This document shows positions 1 to 11,900 of a stretch of 64,000 nucleotides of DNA, piece after piece. The stretch spans positions 31,619,040-31,683,039 of the forward strand of contig JAKTNV010000001.1 of NCBI GenBank assembly GCA_022747635.1, written 5' to 3'. The notes under the pieces were generated by a model, which had not been told where the DNA came from, did not search any database, and worked only from the letters and a program-made list of their open reading frames with translations. Made by a program: the position numbers and the translations under genes. The first letter of the stretch is position 1; each line of letters starts with the position of its first letter. Origin of the DNA: Hetaerina americana (taxonomy: Eukaryota; Arthropoda; Insecta; Odonata; Calopterygidae).

Positions 1-155
1 AGGTTTTCAGTCAGTGTGATCCGGGGAAGAACAAGTTTACAAGAAATTCAACACTTGTAGGCGGTGCAAAGGTTGAATCCTGCTTGAGATGTGGGGTTGT
101 TTTTTTGTGGTATGTGAGGTCGGTTGGAGCAGTTGTGTTCTTTTGTGCCGTCCAA

Positions 156-157
<2 letters not shown>
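1..157. other. Unique non-coding sequence at the left edge
   Basis: I recognise no gene, repeat or signal here. The stretch leads directly into the TA microsatellite that begins at about 158. Confidence 0.5.

Positions 158-230
<73 letters not shown>
158..230. repeat. (TA)n microsatellite
   Basis: This is an uninterrupted TA dinucleotide run of about 73 bp. The Tyr-Ile and Ile-Tyr repeats in its open frames on both strands come from the repeat and are not protein. It abuts the left arm of the inverted repeat at 231-383. Confidence 0.97.
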
Positions 231-232
<2 letters not shown>

Positions 233-288
233 TCGTCGGTATACACACAAAAATATACACACACAAATATATATACATATATATTATA

Positions 289-350
<62 letters not shown>

Positions 351-383
351 TGTGTGTATATTTTTGTGTATATACCCACGACG
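231..383. repeat. Inverted repeat enclosing a self-complementary AT-rich centre
   Basis: The left arm (about 231-266, beginning CGTCGTCGGTATACACAC) is nearly the reverse complement of the right arm (about 347-383, ending ATACCCACGACG). The arms differ by a few substitutions and small indels. The roughly 80-bp centre is itself TA-rich and largely self-complementary, so the whole block could extrude as a cruciform. I see no coding capacity. It could be a short non-autonomous element or a microsatellite-driven inverted duplication. No flanking target duplication was obvious. Confidence 0.85.
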
Positions 384-394
384 ATTAATTTCGT

Positions 395-889
395 GTTAGC
401 TGAAAAACCAGTGAGAACGAATTAATTCGTATTATAGTAAATGTGTACTCGCAATGCGAGTGGGAAATAAGGTAAATTGGAAAATCGGTTTTGTCTCCTG
501 ACATAACATTCTTTGAGTATAGTAGGTGAAACCCAATTAAAAAAAAAGTATTTCGAAGAAATGCCTTTGGCAAGTTATAATATCTAAATTCTTCTAATCC
601 AGGCGTAGTATTTAAGTTTCCTTTACGGCATTTGACATTCAAAAATTTATTTATCCATCCTTCCTCGCTAATATTTACACTCTACCGTACATAGTCTCCA
701 CCTCTGGTAATGTATTATACATGCATAACAGCCTTTACCAGTCAAGCACGTTGTACGGACATTATATGGTAACTGCACGATTTATGAACGTGCATGCATA
801 TATCACTCTTTCACTATCTAGGATGAAGGATAGAGAAGGGTTTCTGTCTATACATGTGTGTGTGTATGTAAAAAAAAAGATCTACCTAG
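395..889. other. AT-rich non-coding sequence
   Basis: This is moderately AT-rich with only short open frames that have no recognisable protein signature. A short TG run near 856-866 and an A-run near 870-878 are the only simple-sequence features. Confidence 0.5.
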
Positions 890-1440
890 CCGGAATGAAT
901 GTCTCTCGGAGTTCCGCGAGCGGCCCCACTTTGGCGCTCCTCCCCGTCCCGTCTCGTGCAAAAGTCGACGGCGGCGATGCGCTCGCTCCCTCGTTCCACA
1001 GCCGTGCGCTGTGATTCATGGCGTTCTGGTGCAAATCTTTCGCTTCGCGGCTCCACCCCTCATAGCCCCCTCCGTTGTGTGCCATTTCTCCCCCTTCCAG
1101 TCGTCGCCGGCCCCCTGCGTCGTTCGTTCCCCGAAGGTGGATTTGCGCGAACTGCTGCGCCGTTGTTTTTACTCCTGCGTTTCCGATCCGTCGTGAGTGG
1201 AGGGAAAAAATATGTGTGTCTGTGTGTGTTCGTCCTCCACCTCTCCGTTGCTTTCCACCTTCGTCTGGAAAAATCACACGGGCGTGCTGTGGAAAACAAA
1301 GAGTGGTAGGAAGAAGGTGGGGGGGGGGGAGTATGTTCCTCGAGTGCATACTCTGGGAGTTTTCTGGGACAGATCCGCCCAAAATCCATTTTCATTCAGA
1401 CTTCCTCAGGTAATTGCGTTGGAAAAGGTCAAACCGACTC
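890..1440. other. CpG-dense GC-rich island
   Basis: Composition changes sharply from AT-rich to GC-rich with frequent CpG, especially at 900-1200. A G-run of 11 lies at 1319-1329. All three + frames carry overlapping open frames of about 100-136 codons, and a 166-codon frame runs antisense. They are mutually shadowing, rich in Arg, Pro and Ser, and match no family I know. A donor-like CAG|GTAATT occurs at 1407-1415. A promoter or first exon is possible, but the sequence does not establish it. Confidence 0.5.
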
Positions 1441-1909
1441 CGCGGCAAACTTGAAGTGGCGTTAACAATGGCTGGCTGAAGAACAGTGCCGAAGCTAGGA
1501 GAGCCTCTTTCGAAGAGGAAATAAGTTTCTTCGAGATTGGTGTTCGTCGAACACCAGATAGGTGATTTTGAAGTATCTGCCACCCAAAAAGGAAAAATGT
1601 TAACGGGAATAAAATGGTTAAATATCATTTGGGAAATCCAATTTGCGTTTATCTTTCTATTAAAAAGCTGTGACCTGAGGATTCATAGATTTTTATTCTA
1701 AATTTTTTAATATATAAGATTGGACACATTTATGTATCCGAGGTCTTGTCCTTTTCAATGTCAAAGCAATGTTTCCACCGAACAGTTTAGCGAAAATCGT
1801 CACAAATGCTGCAGTAATTTATTATTTAAAAAAATTATCTTCTTTCATTAGATTTGGTGCACATTTTCGTATTTCCATTGTTTCTACTGATTACAGAGTA
1901 ATTTTTAGG
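1441..1909. other. Non-coding sequence upstream of mariner element 1
   Basis: This is unique-looking, increasingly AT-rich sequence with no supported gene. It ends at the TA dinucleotide (1910-1911) that forms the left target-site duplication of the mariner insertion. Confidence 0.5.
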
Positions 1910-1911
1910 TA

Positions 1912-1939
1912 CGAGGGCAGTTCAATAAGTACCCGTGTT
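1912..1939 (+). repeat. Left terminal inverted repeat of mariner element 1
   Basis: It begins CGAGGGCAGTTCAATAAGT and ends CCCGTGTT. It pairs with the right end except for one A/G substitution and a 2-nt GT indel. It is flanked on the left by the TA duplication at 1910-1911. Confidence 0.95.
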
Positions 1940-2088
1940 TGACGACAAAGGGCGTTCCTGAGGGAAGTTTATGTTATTTTTGTGTGTTGCCATCTATCAA
2001 ACGACGGCGACAAATTTCAGACTGATTTAAAGGTTAGTATGGATTTCGCAGCCATTCGAGTAAGAGTTTTTTCGTGATTTTCGTTAAG

Positions 2089-3143
2089 ATGGAAAAAGAG
2101 CAGTATCGTTCGGTAATTAGCTTTTTGTTTTTGGATGGGAAGAAATTCGAGGAGATAAAAGCAAAGTTGGATGCTGTTTATGGGGACACTTCGCCATCTA
2201 TGACCACAGTTATTGGTTCAACGAATTTAAACGTAGGCGAACATATGTTTTTGATGAGGAGCGACCAGGACGCCCGGAAGACGTGATTTCCGAGGAATTC
2301 ATTCAAAACGTCCACGCCATGATTCTCGCTGATCGACGAACGAACGTGCGCGAATTAGCAGAGGCCGTGGGTGTGTCGAACGGAACGGCAATTAATATTT
2401 TACATGATAAATTGGCGATGAAAAAATTGTCGGCCCGATGGGTGCCGCGATTGCTCACGGTGGACAACAAGCTGATCCGGCTGTCAACTTCGAAGCAGTA
2501 TTCGCAGCAATTTAAGCGAGATCCAAAGGTGTTTTTGCGTCGAGTTATCACTGTTGATGAAACCTGGATTCATCATTACACACCAGAAACTAAGCAACAA
2601 TCAAAACAATGGATTTCTCCCGCTGAATCTGCTCCAAAGAAAGCGAAGATGGTCCGATCGGCCGGAAAGGTCATGGCGACGGTTTTTTGGGATGCAAATG
2701 GCGTCATCCTCATGGATTTTTTAGAAAAAGGAAGAACGATCACTGGGAAATACTACAGTGAGTTATTGGACCACTTTGACAAATAATTGAAGGAGACACG
2801 GACGCATTTGGGGAAAAAGAAGGTGCTGTTTCACCACGATAACGCACCAGCACATTCATCCGGAGTTGTCGCCGCCAAACTGCATGAACTACGTTATGAA
2901 TTGCTGCCGCACCCCCCGTATTCACCTGATCTGGCTCCCTGCGACTTTTTCTTATTCCCTAACATGAGGAAATGGCTTGCGGGAAAAAAATTTAGCTCAA
3001 ATGAGGAAGTTATCGCCGAGACAGAGGCGTATTTTGGAGAGTTCGACAAATCATATTTTTTGGAGGGGTTAAAAAAATGGCCGGAACGTTGGGAGAAGTT
3101 TATCTTTCTAAAAGGGGACTATGTTGAAAAAAAATATTTTTGA
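2089..3143 (+). pseudogene. Mariner transposase pseudogene (D34D type), one frameshift and one stop
   Basis: The start is ATG at 2089 (MEKEQYRSVISFLF). An ATG 15 nt upstream in the same frame is less likely by similarity to mariner N-termini. The first 41 codons encode the N-terminal DNA-binding region. At about 2212, roughly 4 nt are missing, and the reading continues in the frame holding WFNEF. A second helix-turn-helix (RELAEAVGVSNGTAINILHD) and the mariner signature WVPRLL follow. Catalytic aspartates are visible: D1 in VDETWIHHY (codon 2556), D2 in HHDNAPAH (codon 2838) and D3 in YSPDLAPCD (codon 2943). There are exactly 34 residues between D2 and D3. An in-frame TAA at 2784-2786 lies between D1 and D2. 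The C-terminus reads GDYVEKKYF, stop 3141-3143. With the lesions bridged it would be about 350 residues, the normal length. Few disabling changes suggest a relatively recent insertion. Confidence 0.95.
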
Positions 3144-3164
3144 AAAAATGGTTTCTTCATTTCT

Positions 3165-3194
3165 AACACGGGTACACTTATTGAACCGCCCTCG
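3165..3194 (-). repeat. Right terminal inverted repeat of mariner element 1
   Basis: On the minus strand it begins CGAGGGCGGTTCAATAAGT and ends CCCGTGTT, mirroring the left end. TA at 3195-3196 follows immediately. Confidence 0.95.
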
Positions 3195-3196
3195 TA

Positions 3197-4980
3197 TTTA
3201 GACATCTGAACAAAACGTGGGGTTTTATATTGCATTATTCAACTTGGTAAGACGCCCTGTGCACATTACCGCATTCACAATTGTTATAAGATTAGAGGTA
3301 CTTTGGTGAACCTCAACGGTAAAATCAATTGCTTCAGAATTTGATAAAAAACTTCAGTTTTTTTCTTTTGAAAAATTACTCCATGACTTTTACTTATCGA
3401 GATCTCCTTTTTTTTGTCGTCCTTCATCCTTTACACCGTTTTATAATCGTGGAGTATGTTTTCAAACATTTAATCTTTATGCATTGTTTTTATCACAAAT
3501 TCTCCTTCAAATGATACATATATGTATATATATATAAAACTAAATTTGCATCAAAAACTACTTCAAGTAAAATATATTAACCTAGGATTTTTACAATATC
3601 TAAATCAGCATTTCTAAAGGGGTGGCAAAAATTCGTTTTAAGGATTGTATTCCTAATAACAATCTCTTCTTAAAAGATCCTATATGTAGTGACCTATTAA
3701 TCTAAAAGTATCAAAAATTTAAAAGCCTATCATACTTCTTAATAAATTTACGGCAGTAGGTTTTATTATACCTTGGTGGAATTTCATCACTTTAAATTTC
3801 ATCATTTAAAATGTATTTCCATGTGTCGTAATCTACTTAAATAAAATTGTTAAAATGTCCTGCATAAAATGATTTTTTTACTAATAACTTTTCTATGAAT
3901 GTTTTCATCTAGCAAATTTATCATTTCATACTCTTTTCGTAAGTTTTGATACGCCCAGTTATAATTCCTGAATACCAAAACGGCTGAAACGATATGTATC
4001 ATCGGCCTTTCATGAGATTAACTGAAGTTCCACTCTGAGGTATTTTTGTGAAACACTGCATTATCCATTAGAATCTAAACCTAACCTAAAATCACTTGTC
4101 TGCTTGGATTTTACAGTTACATTTATTTTAACCAAATGGCATTAGGACACATTCCTTTGTTGGATATTTTTCTATACATAATTTTTTGTTATCAAATAGA
4201 AATGCAGTAATATGATGCATTACCTTGGCATGACCTCGATTGCTGCAAAATAAATAATCCATTTATTTTTGCCATGAGGTTTCTTTAATCATTCTGTAAG
4301 AATTTCGCATTTGAACTTCAGAAGTACGCAAATAAATCTCTACTCGTGATTAACCTTTTTCACATTTATTTATGGTTTATATATACCTTGGGTTGATATT
4401 ACTCAGGTTTCTAACGTTTAGAAGGCACATTTAACATTTTTTTGCTTTATAGTGAATTCTCATTCTGTAATTTATTGAAATCCTTTGCTCAATATTACCG
4501 AATGTTAAAGATCTAAGTAAAACAATGTATGAGATGGAATGAGAAAAATTGCAGCCGAGGATGGCTTGGAGTTTTCACGAATAAATAAAATGAAGCTGCT
4601 AATTCAGGGAGGCTCGTCGATTCCAAATCATGGTCAGAATGAATGGTACCATTTTGGACCTCCATTACATAACCTAAAGCCTCTCAAACAGTGCGATTCC
4701 TCGTCGAAATCTCGACGGAGCGTTCGTTACGTCGACATTTTACTTTCTTTCCAAAAGCCGCCGCGCGTGTAGATGTAAAATGCAAAAAACAAAGATTGAT
4801 GCAGTTGTGCGGAGGCGAGAGTGCATGTTGATCCCTGGTGGCCACCTTCATCCAAGCGTGAACGAGATCGGACTGCGAGAATAGAAGCTAATAAAATCGC
4901 GACACGGCAGGCGCAAATACTGTCAATTCCCTCTTTCCTCATTCCCCAATCCGTCCGACTGCCTCACTTTCCCTCCATCA
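3197..4980. other. AT-rich non-coding sequence
   Basis: This is strongly AT-rich up to about 4500 and more balanced after that. A 77-codon open frame at 4539-4772 has no recognisable motif. A short TA stretch lies at about 3518-3536. I see no exon-like, RNA or transposon signal. Confidence 0.5.
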
Positions 4981-4991
4981 CCCCCCCCCCC
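4981..4991 (+). repeat. Poly-C run
   Basis: Eleven consecutive C residues (G-run on the minus strand) end a pyrimidine-rich stretch that starts near 4925. Such runs often show length error in assemblies. Confidence 0.95.
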
Positions 4992-5490
4992 GCTGTATAA
5001 TTTATCACATAAAAATGTTAAGAGAGACCGCATTCGCCACCCGCAGATGGAAATTCACTTCAATGCCGGCTTATATGGAACATGTGACAGCAGGTGAAAC
5101 GAAAGAGTTAAAATTGAAGCGGCAACCGAATCCAATGCATGTGAAAGTAATCAACTAGTCATTTCCAGATGTCAGAATGAAAAGAAAGGGTGGACTATGA
5201 TATTTTTTGCCATTTTACAAGGCGCCATGTTTTATTCCCGTGCGACCATTTTGCTAGAGCAGACGTTTAAACGACGGCGTTGATTCGAATAAAGAACTTG
5301 AAACTCACTCACGCGTGTGTGCAAGAGAGTGTATGCACAGCCGAGTCTCACTAAAATGTCCCCATGCACCCAGATTAAAAAAGCGTGTACTCCCCCTCAG
5401 CCTCATTGAATCGTTAGACGGCTCAAAAAATTGAAAGGAAGAAAGAGCCTATAAAATAAGAATGGTCTGGAATAAATATCCTCACAAAGT
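4992..5490. other. Balanced-composition non-coding sequence
   Basis: There is no supported gene, and open frames are short. It forms the approach to the GC-rich island that starts near 5500. Confidence 0.45.
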
Positions 5491-6000
5491 GCGAGGAGCC
5501 TGAAAGGGGAAGGGGGAGAGGAATTGGGAAGTGGCTTCGGAAAGAGACGCGAGTCGCATTGGCTGTAATTGGCTCGGAAGAGCAAATCCCGCCCCAGTGC
5601 TCATATCATCCCCGCGAGGCATAAAGTTCCCAAATCCCCCGTTTTCCATTATGTTTTCCATTAAAAGCGGCATATGCGGTCGCGAAAAGGGACGCCGGGC
5701 AAGAACAAATGAGGGCCACTATTTCCACCAATGGAAGCGATTACCCTCCTATTAATCCACCGCGTTCGATGGGGCTTAGCGTCGAATCGGACCCGTCGCA
5801 ACGAAGCGAACGAGGCGGAGGCGTAGGGGTTTCGTTCTCAGGGTTGGTGTGGGCGTACGCCGGGGAAGGTGGGAGGTATTAGGAGAGGGGAACGGATGGA
5901 TGTTTGAGAAGAAAAAGCAGGAAGGTAGGTTTGGTTGAGGACAACTCGGCGAAGTAACGTGAGTTAAAAGGTGTGCGCGACTCCACCCCGTATGCCACAT
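5491..6000. other. GC-rich, mostly purine-rich island
   Basis: GC content rises, with G/A-rich runs on the + strand at about 5500-5530 and 5860-5930 and scattered CpG. Overlapping frames of 60-75 codons on both strands are low complexity and unrecognised. Confidence 0.55.
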
Positions 6001-8040
6001 ACCTATTCCGGGCGCGTAAGATTAATGACGACTCACTGGGTCTTTGCCCAGTTTTTTCGAGTTCCCTCGGACTACTTTAGTTTTCTCTCTATCTCCCTCT
6101 CGTCCCATAAGTTCGACATCTTAGGGAAGACTCCAAAGGAAAGTTTGGGAATGAGACTCTTTCGAGCGCTCTATCTCTCTTTTCCTCTCTATTTCTCTCT
6201 GGAGGAAAGCGGACATGCCGTCGTAAAAATTCTTCGTTTCGCGCAAGTTTATGCAGTCTGTAGAAGTTTTATGTGCCGTGTATTTTATATAAGTTACGTA
6301 ACGTGCCTACGAAATAGCATTAATACCTCCAGTTCAAAAGTCAAATGCCCAAACGAGGGCAGATGGTTATTTTGATATTATGCTTTCTCGATAGTAATGC
6401 TGACCTCATCTTGTAACAACTTTGTGGGGCACTGTAAGTGTTGTGATTAGTTTTCATGGGGACAGTTTCTTCGGAAGTTTCACCTACGGCTTCCTATATA
6501 AACCCAATGTCCATTAAATCACACGGCCATATTTCGGCCCTGGGTGCTTGGAGGTATCGCCCTTGTTTTAAGCCTCGAGCTCTCAATCCACTGACCAACA
6601 CTGCAGTTTTTAATAAAATTTTAAAAATTACGGAAAAAAAATTCCACAGAAAAGTAGTCTGTACAACAAATATTTTAAGCCCATCAAGTTGGTTAAAAAA
6701 TTGTCAGTGCTAGTTATGAGGTAGCCGGAGTGACGTTTATGGTATTTAGAGGTTGATCCCAGCTATCCGTTTTATATTTAAATACCCATGGTACGAGATG
6801 ACTTCAGTCACCAGATAAATATGAAAAAGATTAAATTACTTCTCTCATGCAGCTCAACAGAATTAAACGTTAATATCACACTTTAGTGGATTGCAGTTTT
6901 TGAAAATGACGAAGTCCCATTTATCACAATTATTTAAGCTTCATGAAGCAGTTTCATTATGAATTTTGGTATTGTCCAAAGGTACAGAATATATTTTAGT
7001 CAGGTGAATTCAGTTCTGTTGGAATGATATCATTTGATTATATTTATGTTTGTATGATTAAATAGCTTTCATGTGCTTGCTAAATAATTAAATTATTTTA
7101 GAGAACCTACCTGCCACACTTCTCGTAATCATTTTCAAACTATTTATGCGACTGTACTCTAAATCTCCACGTATAGTGCAAATTATTCCTATTATTAATT
7201 TTTCTTTTTCAAATATACTTAGCTCATTAGAAACTGTTGCGCCTACGATGCTGGTACATGGAAAATGAATGACACAGTGTGCAAGGAAATTAAAATTGAG
7301 CTTTTTAGCACTAGCACCAGTGGGGTTTATGATAACGATTTTACAAATTAGTTGTAATAGTATTTCACTTTTAGAAGCAACGTCCGTAGTTTCGTTTATC
7401 GACAGTTTTAAGCTAATAGTAGACCCTAGTTGTCAAAAAGCTGACATCGTTGCCTGCAAGTTTCAGGCTTTGATGATCATTACTAATGTACACATAATAC
7501 TAATTAAACTTTGATTATTATTTTCATTTATTTTTAAAGAGAAGTAACTTTCAAACAATTTTCGCTATTTCATCGGTTGATTGAGTTGATTTTTCCAAAA
7601 ATATTAAACCAGAATATTTTCCCCTAGATTAAGAAGGCGTTTAGGTTAATGCCATTAGATATAAATACATAGCACGTACTTGTATGTAGATAGGTATGCA
7701 GGCAGATTATATAGATATAAGTGAATAAAACTAAGTGGTTTTCAAATTTAAAAATTATAAACATACATATTATGTGACATATACATACATACTGTATTCT
7801 TTCCGACAATTCACAGATACCATTAAAAAGAAAACATAGATTGCTGGGTTAATGGAAGGGTTGTTTAAATGTATGTGTTTATGTGCTGGGAACGATGACA
7901 AACAGTAATGTATAAGCGCTGGCGTTTGCATGCTGTTACGCGTGCAGTATGTAAATCTACCCAAGAGGAATGAAGAGGATGCAGAAGTTATGAATGATGG
8001 GACACTCGCCTTCCTAATGCAAATTACGCCGCACACCCTG
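6001..8040. other. Mostly AT-rich non-coding sequence
   Basis: A pyrimidine-rich patch lies at about 6060-6200, then AT-rich DNA continues to about 7900. Small open frames (for example 5971-6375, 134 codons, and 6456-6713, 85 codons) show no domain, signal peptide or family resemblance that I can identify. Confidence 0.45.
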
Positions 8041-8530
8041 AAAGAGGAGGAAAAGTAGTCGTGGAAGTGACGCGGCGGAGGAGCGGGAAGGGGGACGAGT
8101 GGCGGGGATGGGGAGGGGATTTCAAGAGACGAGAGTTGGAGAAGAAAAAAAAGGCAAAATGTTGGGGCCGAGGGAAAAGAGGAGTGAGAGATTTGGTTGG
8201 TTTTCGGTTCAAGGGAGAGAGATTTTGCGGGAGAATGGGCGGGGACCGAGAATGCGCGGGGAAACCAGGGCGGGATGAAGCATTGAGCTGCTGCTTGCGG
8301 GGATCGGGAGCGGGGCACATGAAGCCCATTAGGGATAATGCCCTTTACCGTCCGTGTCGTCGGGAGGGTCCGGGCTGTCGGGGACGCGGGGGAGGGAGGT
8401 GGGGTGAGGGGTGGGAGAGAGAGGCACGCGATGGGCTCGGAGTCTGGTTGACTTTTAAACGTTCCTACCCTTGCTCTTTCTCTTTTCTCGTCTCCCTCAT
8501 CCTTTTGCCCCGCCAGCAAGACACACACAC
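8041..8530 (+). other. Purine-rich GC island with a pyrimidine tail
   Basis: The + strand is dominated by G and A from about 8045 to 8440 and switches to C/T-rich at about 8455-8515. A 285-codon minus-strand frame spanning this block (7770-8627) is rich in Ser, Pro, Leu and Phe, as translated polypyrimidine always is, so I do not call it a gene. Confidence 0.7.
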
Positions 8531-8941
8531 ACTTACGTCGTCTTCTTAGCATGCCCGAACACAATATGCCCCGCTTTCGGTTTTGCGTGAAAGGACCCGA
8601 GATGAGCGAGGACTTTGAAAAGACCACCTAACCCTCTCGCGTGCATTCCTTACCGTGCTGTGACGCCCTTAAAACGATGCGCCACGGTGCGGGGGGGGGG
8701 GGACCGGTTTACCCAAGTTTAAATCTCGGCGAATCGAGGCGTCACTCCACGTGTAACATAATAACAATAATAATGATGCTAACGAGTTGAAACGATAACG
8801 ATGATGTTGATACCGGTACTAACGAGATGAAACCTCCATAGCTGTATGTAAGCGAAAGCTTAACGGGGAGGCGCAGGCGAAGCAAATCCCACATGATCTC
8901 GTTTGACTTGCCTTTTAGGGTCCTCTGCACGGGACTCACAC
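8531..8941. other. Non-coding stretch with poly-G and AAC/ACG-type microrepeats
   Basis: A 12-base G-run lies at 8691-8702. Around 8755-8830 there are loosely repeated blocks such as AACGAGTTGAAAC and AACGAGATGAAAC plus AATAATAATG-like triplets. I see no coding evidence. Confidence 0.6.
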
Positions 8942-11900
8942 CTGCCGCAAGCCATTCTCTGCCACGCGTGCCTCATCGCTTTGAGAGTTGAACGAGTAGG
9001 TACTTCGGTGATTTGGTAACCGATGAGACCATTAGGAAGTAACCCAGAAGTGAAAATAGAATCCTACGGATTTTGCAAATGAGAGAGCTTGTTCAGGGGA
9101 GGAAGGGCGCAGTGCATGCATTTACAGGATCAACGAAGCCTGGGTATTTTTAGCAATAAAATAGGCAGCATTTATTTGCTCTGAGTATTTATTCTTGAGA
9201 TTTTTTCCGAGCATAATGTTAAATTTTGTGCATCCATGAAGATATTAATATTTGTCAGGTTTTTTCAGTTGATGGAAATTATCCCAACAATTAAGAACAT
9301 TCTTTCCAGTTACCGTCTCTTTCAAAACAAGGAGTTCTGCGTTACTCCTGAAACGAGAAATTTTGATTTCTCTTGGCCTTATCGAGGCATAAGGAATATA
9401 TAAAAAAATTGTCAAATTTTGCTTCTACTCTTTGAGTAACTTATGAGGGAATAAATTATTAATACATTAACAGAGGAAACCTTTGTGCAATTAAGAAACG
9501 GACTTAAAATCGCAAGTAAACACCTTGTGTTTATTTTTCTCCTTTCTTAATTTCATTTTCCGTTCTTAAATTTTCTTTTATCTTGAGTACCTATTTGAAT
9601 ATATATCTTCCTGGAAAAATGATTTTTTTTGAGAAATATTTCTCATCACTGAAACGAGTCTTCTCCATCTCGGGAAAACCAAAGCCAAAGAATGTGGGCT
9701 CCTCAATTAGAATCATGTTTATATTTCCTTTTAATTGGTCTGTGTTACCTGTGGACTTTTTCCTCAAAGAGACCCTTTCGATATTGCTTTAATTTTTTTA
9801 GGGTTGTATGTTGCAAAGATTAATGTAGCAAGTCACAAATGCTGACTCGCCATGTATATTCCAATAGGGATTTAATGTTTCTTTAAATTTTTTGAACCCA
9901 TTTAAAATGGTAAGTTCGCTTTAAGGTGTGCTTGATATTGGCAACTTGGAGAATATTCAAATATTCTCCTAGTTGACGGCACGACTGCGATAATATTTTA
10001 TTCACTACCAAAAGTCTAAATTAAGACAAAATGTTGCGCGCTTTGAGGAAATTCGTTTATTACTACAGCAGTCAAAGGCGGAACTTTTTTAATGTACTTC
10101 TGCAGCTTTCAGCAGCATCATTTCTTACCTCGTTTCATATCTGATTTTATGCTTTTCGGCATTAATTCAGCATAGCAGTTAGGTGAACTCTACGAATATT
10201 CCCATCAATAAAGTGTGAATGTTCCAATGAATAATTCAAAGTTACTGTTTTGTTTTATGTGAATTCCGTGTCGTAGAGTCATGTATCGCCTCATTCCTTG
10301 GCGATTCATGCTTTATTGATCTGTTAACGATAGGGAACTATAGCTTTGTTCATACGATGACTGCCGCATCAATATTTTATTATCCCTGGGTACGAAATAT
10401 ATAGCCCATAAGCGTGAAAACATTTCTCCCTTAATATTGTTCCCCAAACTTAACATGGTAACAAGTTGTTACCAGGAGGTTAATAAAGATTTGTTTCTCT
10501 TCCGACCGAGTATCTCCTTCCTTTTATTATACGCTCCCTTTCCCTTAGTATTTTATCTGGTATTGACTTTTTTCACTTAGGAAAGATGAAAGAGTATGTA
10601 AGGTTACCAGTAGTACCTGGCCAAGTGTAGCGTTCCCTGTTCAAGGTTTTCGCCTCTGCTGATCTGATTTCGTACATTGAGGCTTGCGTTCCACGAGCAA
10701 AGCTAAGGTGTAGTAATCTCCTATGTTGGCTTTAACTATTCTAAGCATGCTTGTATTCTGAAATCAAGTCCCTTCTGAATGGTGTCCTTTGGTAACCACC
10801 AGTCAGTTGCCGCGCCCTAACACTAGGAGATCGGATGGAACGCTATGGCATTCACGAAATATTCATGTATATAAAAGAGGCGATGAAACATGAAAGAATC
10901 GAGTTATGTGGAAATAATAAGTTTTCGGGTGTAAGTTTTCCGGTAAAACGCAAAGTGAGGCTTTGCCTACTCCAAAAAAGATAGACGTGAATTATATGCT
11001 TTACCTGGTGATTACCTTTCCCATTATGGTGGCTATTGCTTTGTCATAGGTCATTTTGTAATATTGCTTTAGGTTAACACCAAAGACATCCTTGAAAAAT
11101 TATACTATGAGGCTAGATACAAAAGGTAAAGTTCACATATTTGTTTTCGAACGTTTTCACTTGTCGGATGAAAACGCTATATATTCTGATAGGCGCTATT
11201 ATTTTGGCTCCGACCCCTGCGTATAAACTTGTAAATTGTAGTGTCTTATCGTAGGGTCTTCTGGAATTCCGCCAGGAGTCCATTGTGAACACTCCTTTTT
11301 GACAATATGCGTCGCACCTCGTCGGTTTCACCAATGAATTTACGAGACCAATCTAATTTACCTCGAGAAATTCAACATTCTCTCCGTTATTCTTGAGCCT
11401 GCCGTTAAGGTCGGTTTTATTTTATCATCGAACATAAAACGCAACGAGAGGAACGGTAACTACGAGAAACAAACGGTTTTATTGTGTAGTGTTACAACTG
11501 ATACACGACTGATTAGAGTAGTATTCCTCCCTGATATTAATATCTGGAACGACGCATAAGTAAGGTGATAGTTTATGGCTGTCAACATTATTAAAATACG
11601 TAGTTACATAAGTGCCTAGTAACATGAAGATTTTAGGTTGCAAATTACGGAATACCTATGCTGGGAAAATTATTATTATAAATAAATAAATTCAATCTTG
11701 TTAAATAAATCTATACTACATAATCAGAGACAAAATCCTTGTAAATAATGTGTAAAAGATTAATTGGAAAGTTACATAATCTTAAAGCAAAATAGCAAAG
11801 CCTTCTTTAACCAATATCCAAGATTTACCGTCTGTAGAAACTTGTGACTCAGTTCAACATGCTTTATTTCTTCGGGTAACTTATAAAAAAAATTGAGCCT

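Larger units (their letters stand above)
1912..3194 (+). mobile_element. Mariner-family DNA transposon (element 1), nearly complete, inactive
   Basis: This 1283-bp element has terminal inverted repeats (1912-1939 and 3165-3194) and a TA on each side (1910-1911 and 3195-3196). TA is the target duplication of Tc1/mariner transposons. One transposase pseudogene fills the interior. Mariners encode a single D,D34D transposase that binds the terminal repeats and moves the element by cut and paste in the nucleus. The size matches the usual length of about 1.3 kb. The copy has a 4-nt deletion and a premature stop, so it cannot make full-length transposase, but the intact ends could in principle be mobilised in trans. 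Its terminal repeats differ from those of element 2, so it is a separate lineage. Confidence 0.96.

Noticed and set aside
11..425. Frames encoding long Tyr-Ile repeats
   Set aside because: They are direct translations of the TA microsatellite.
1407..1415. Splice-donor-like CAG|GTAATT at the edge of the CpG-rich island (also GTAAGT at 13412 and 16547)
   Set aside because: Such hexamers are expected dozens of times by chance in 64 kb on two strands, and I could pair none with an exon or acceptor.
7770..8627. 285-codon minus-strand open frame
   Set aside because: It is the complement of a purine-rich island and is compositionally biased, with an AT-rich C-terminal part of no recognisable family.
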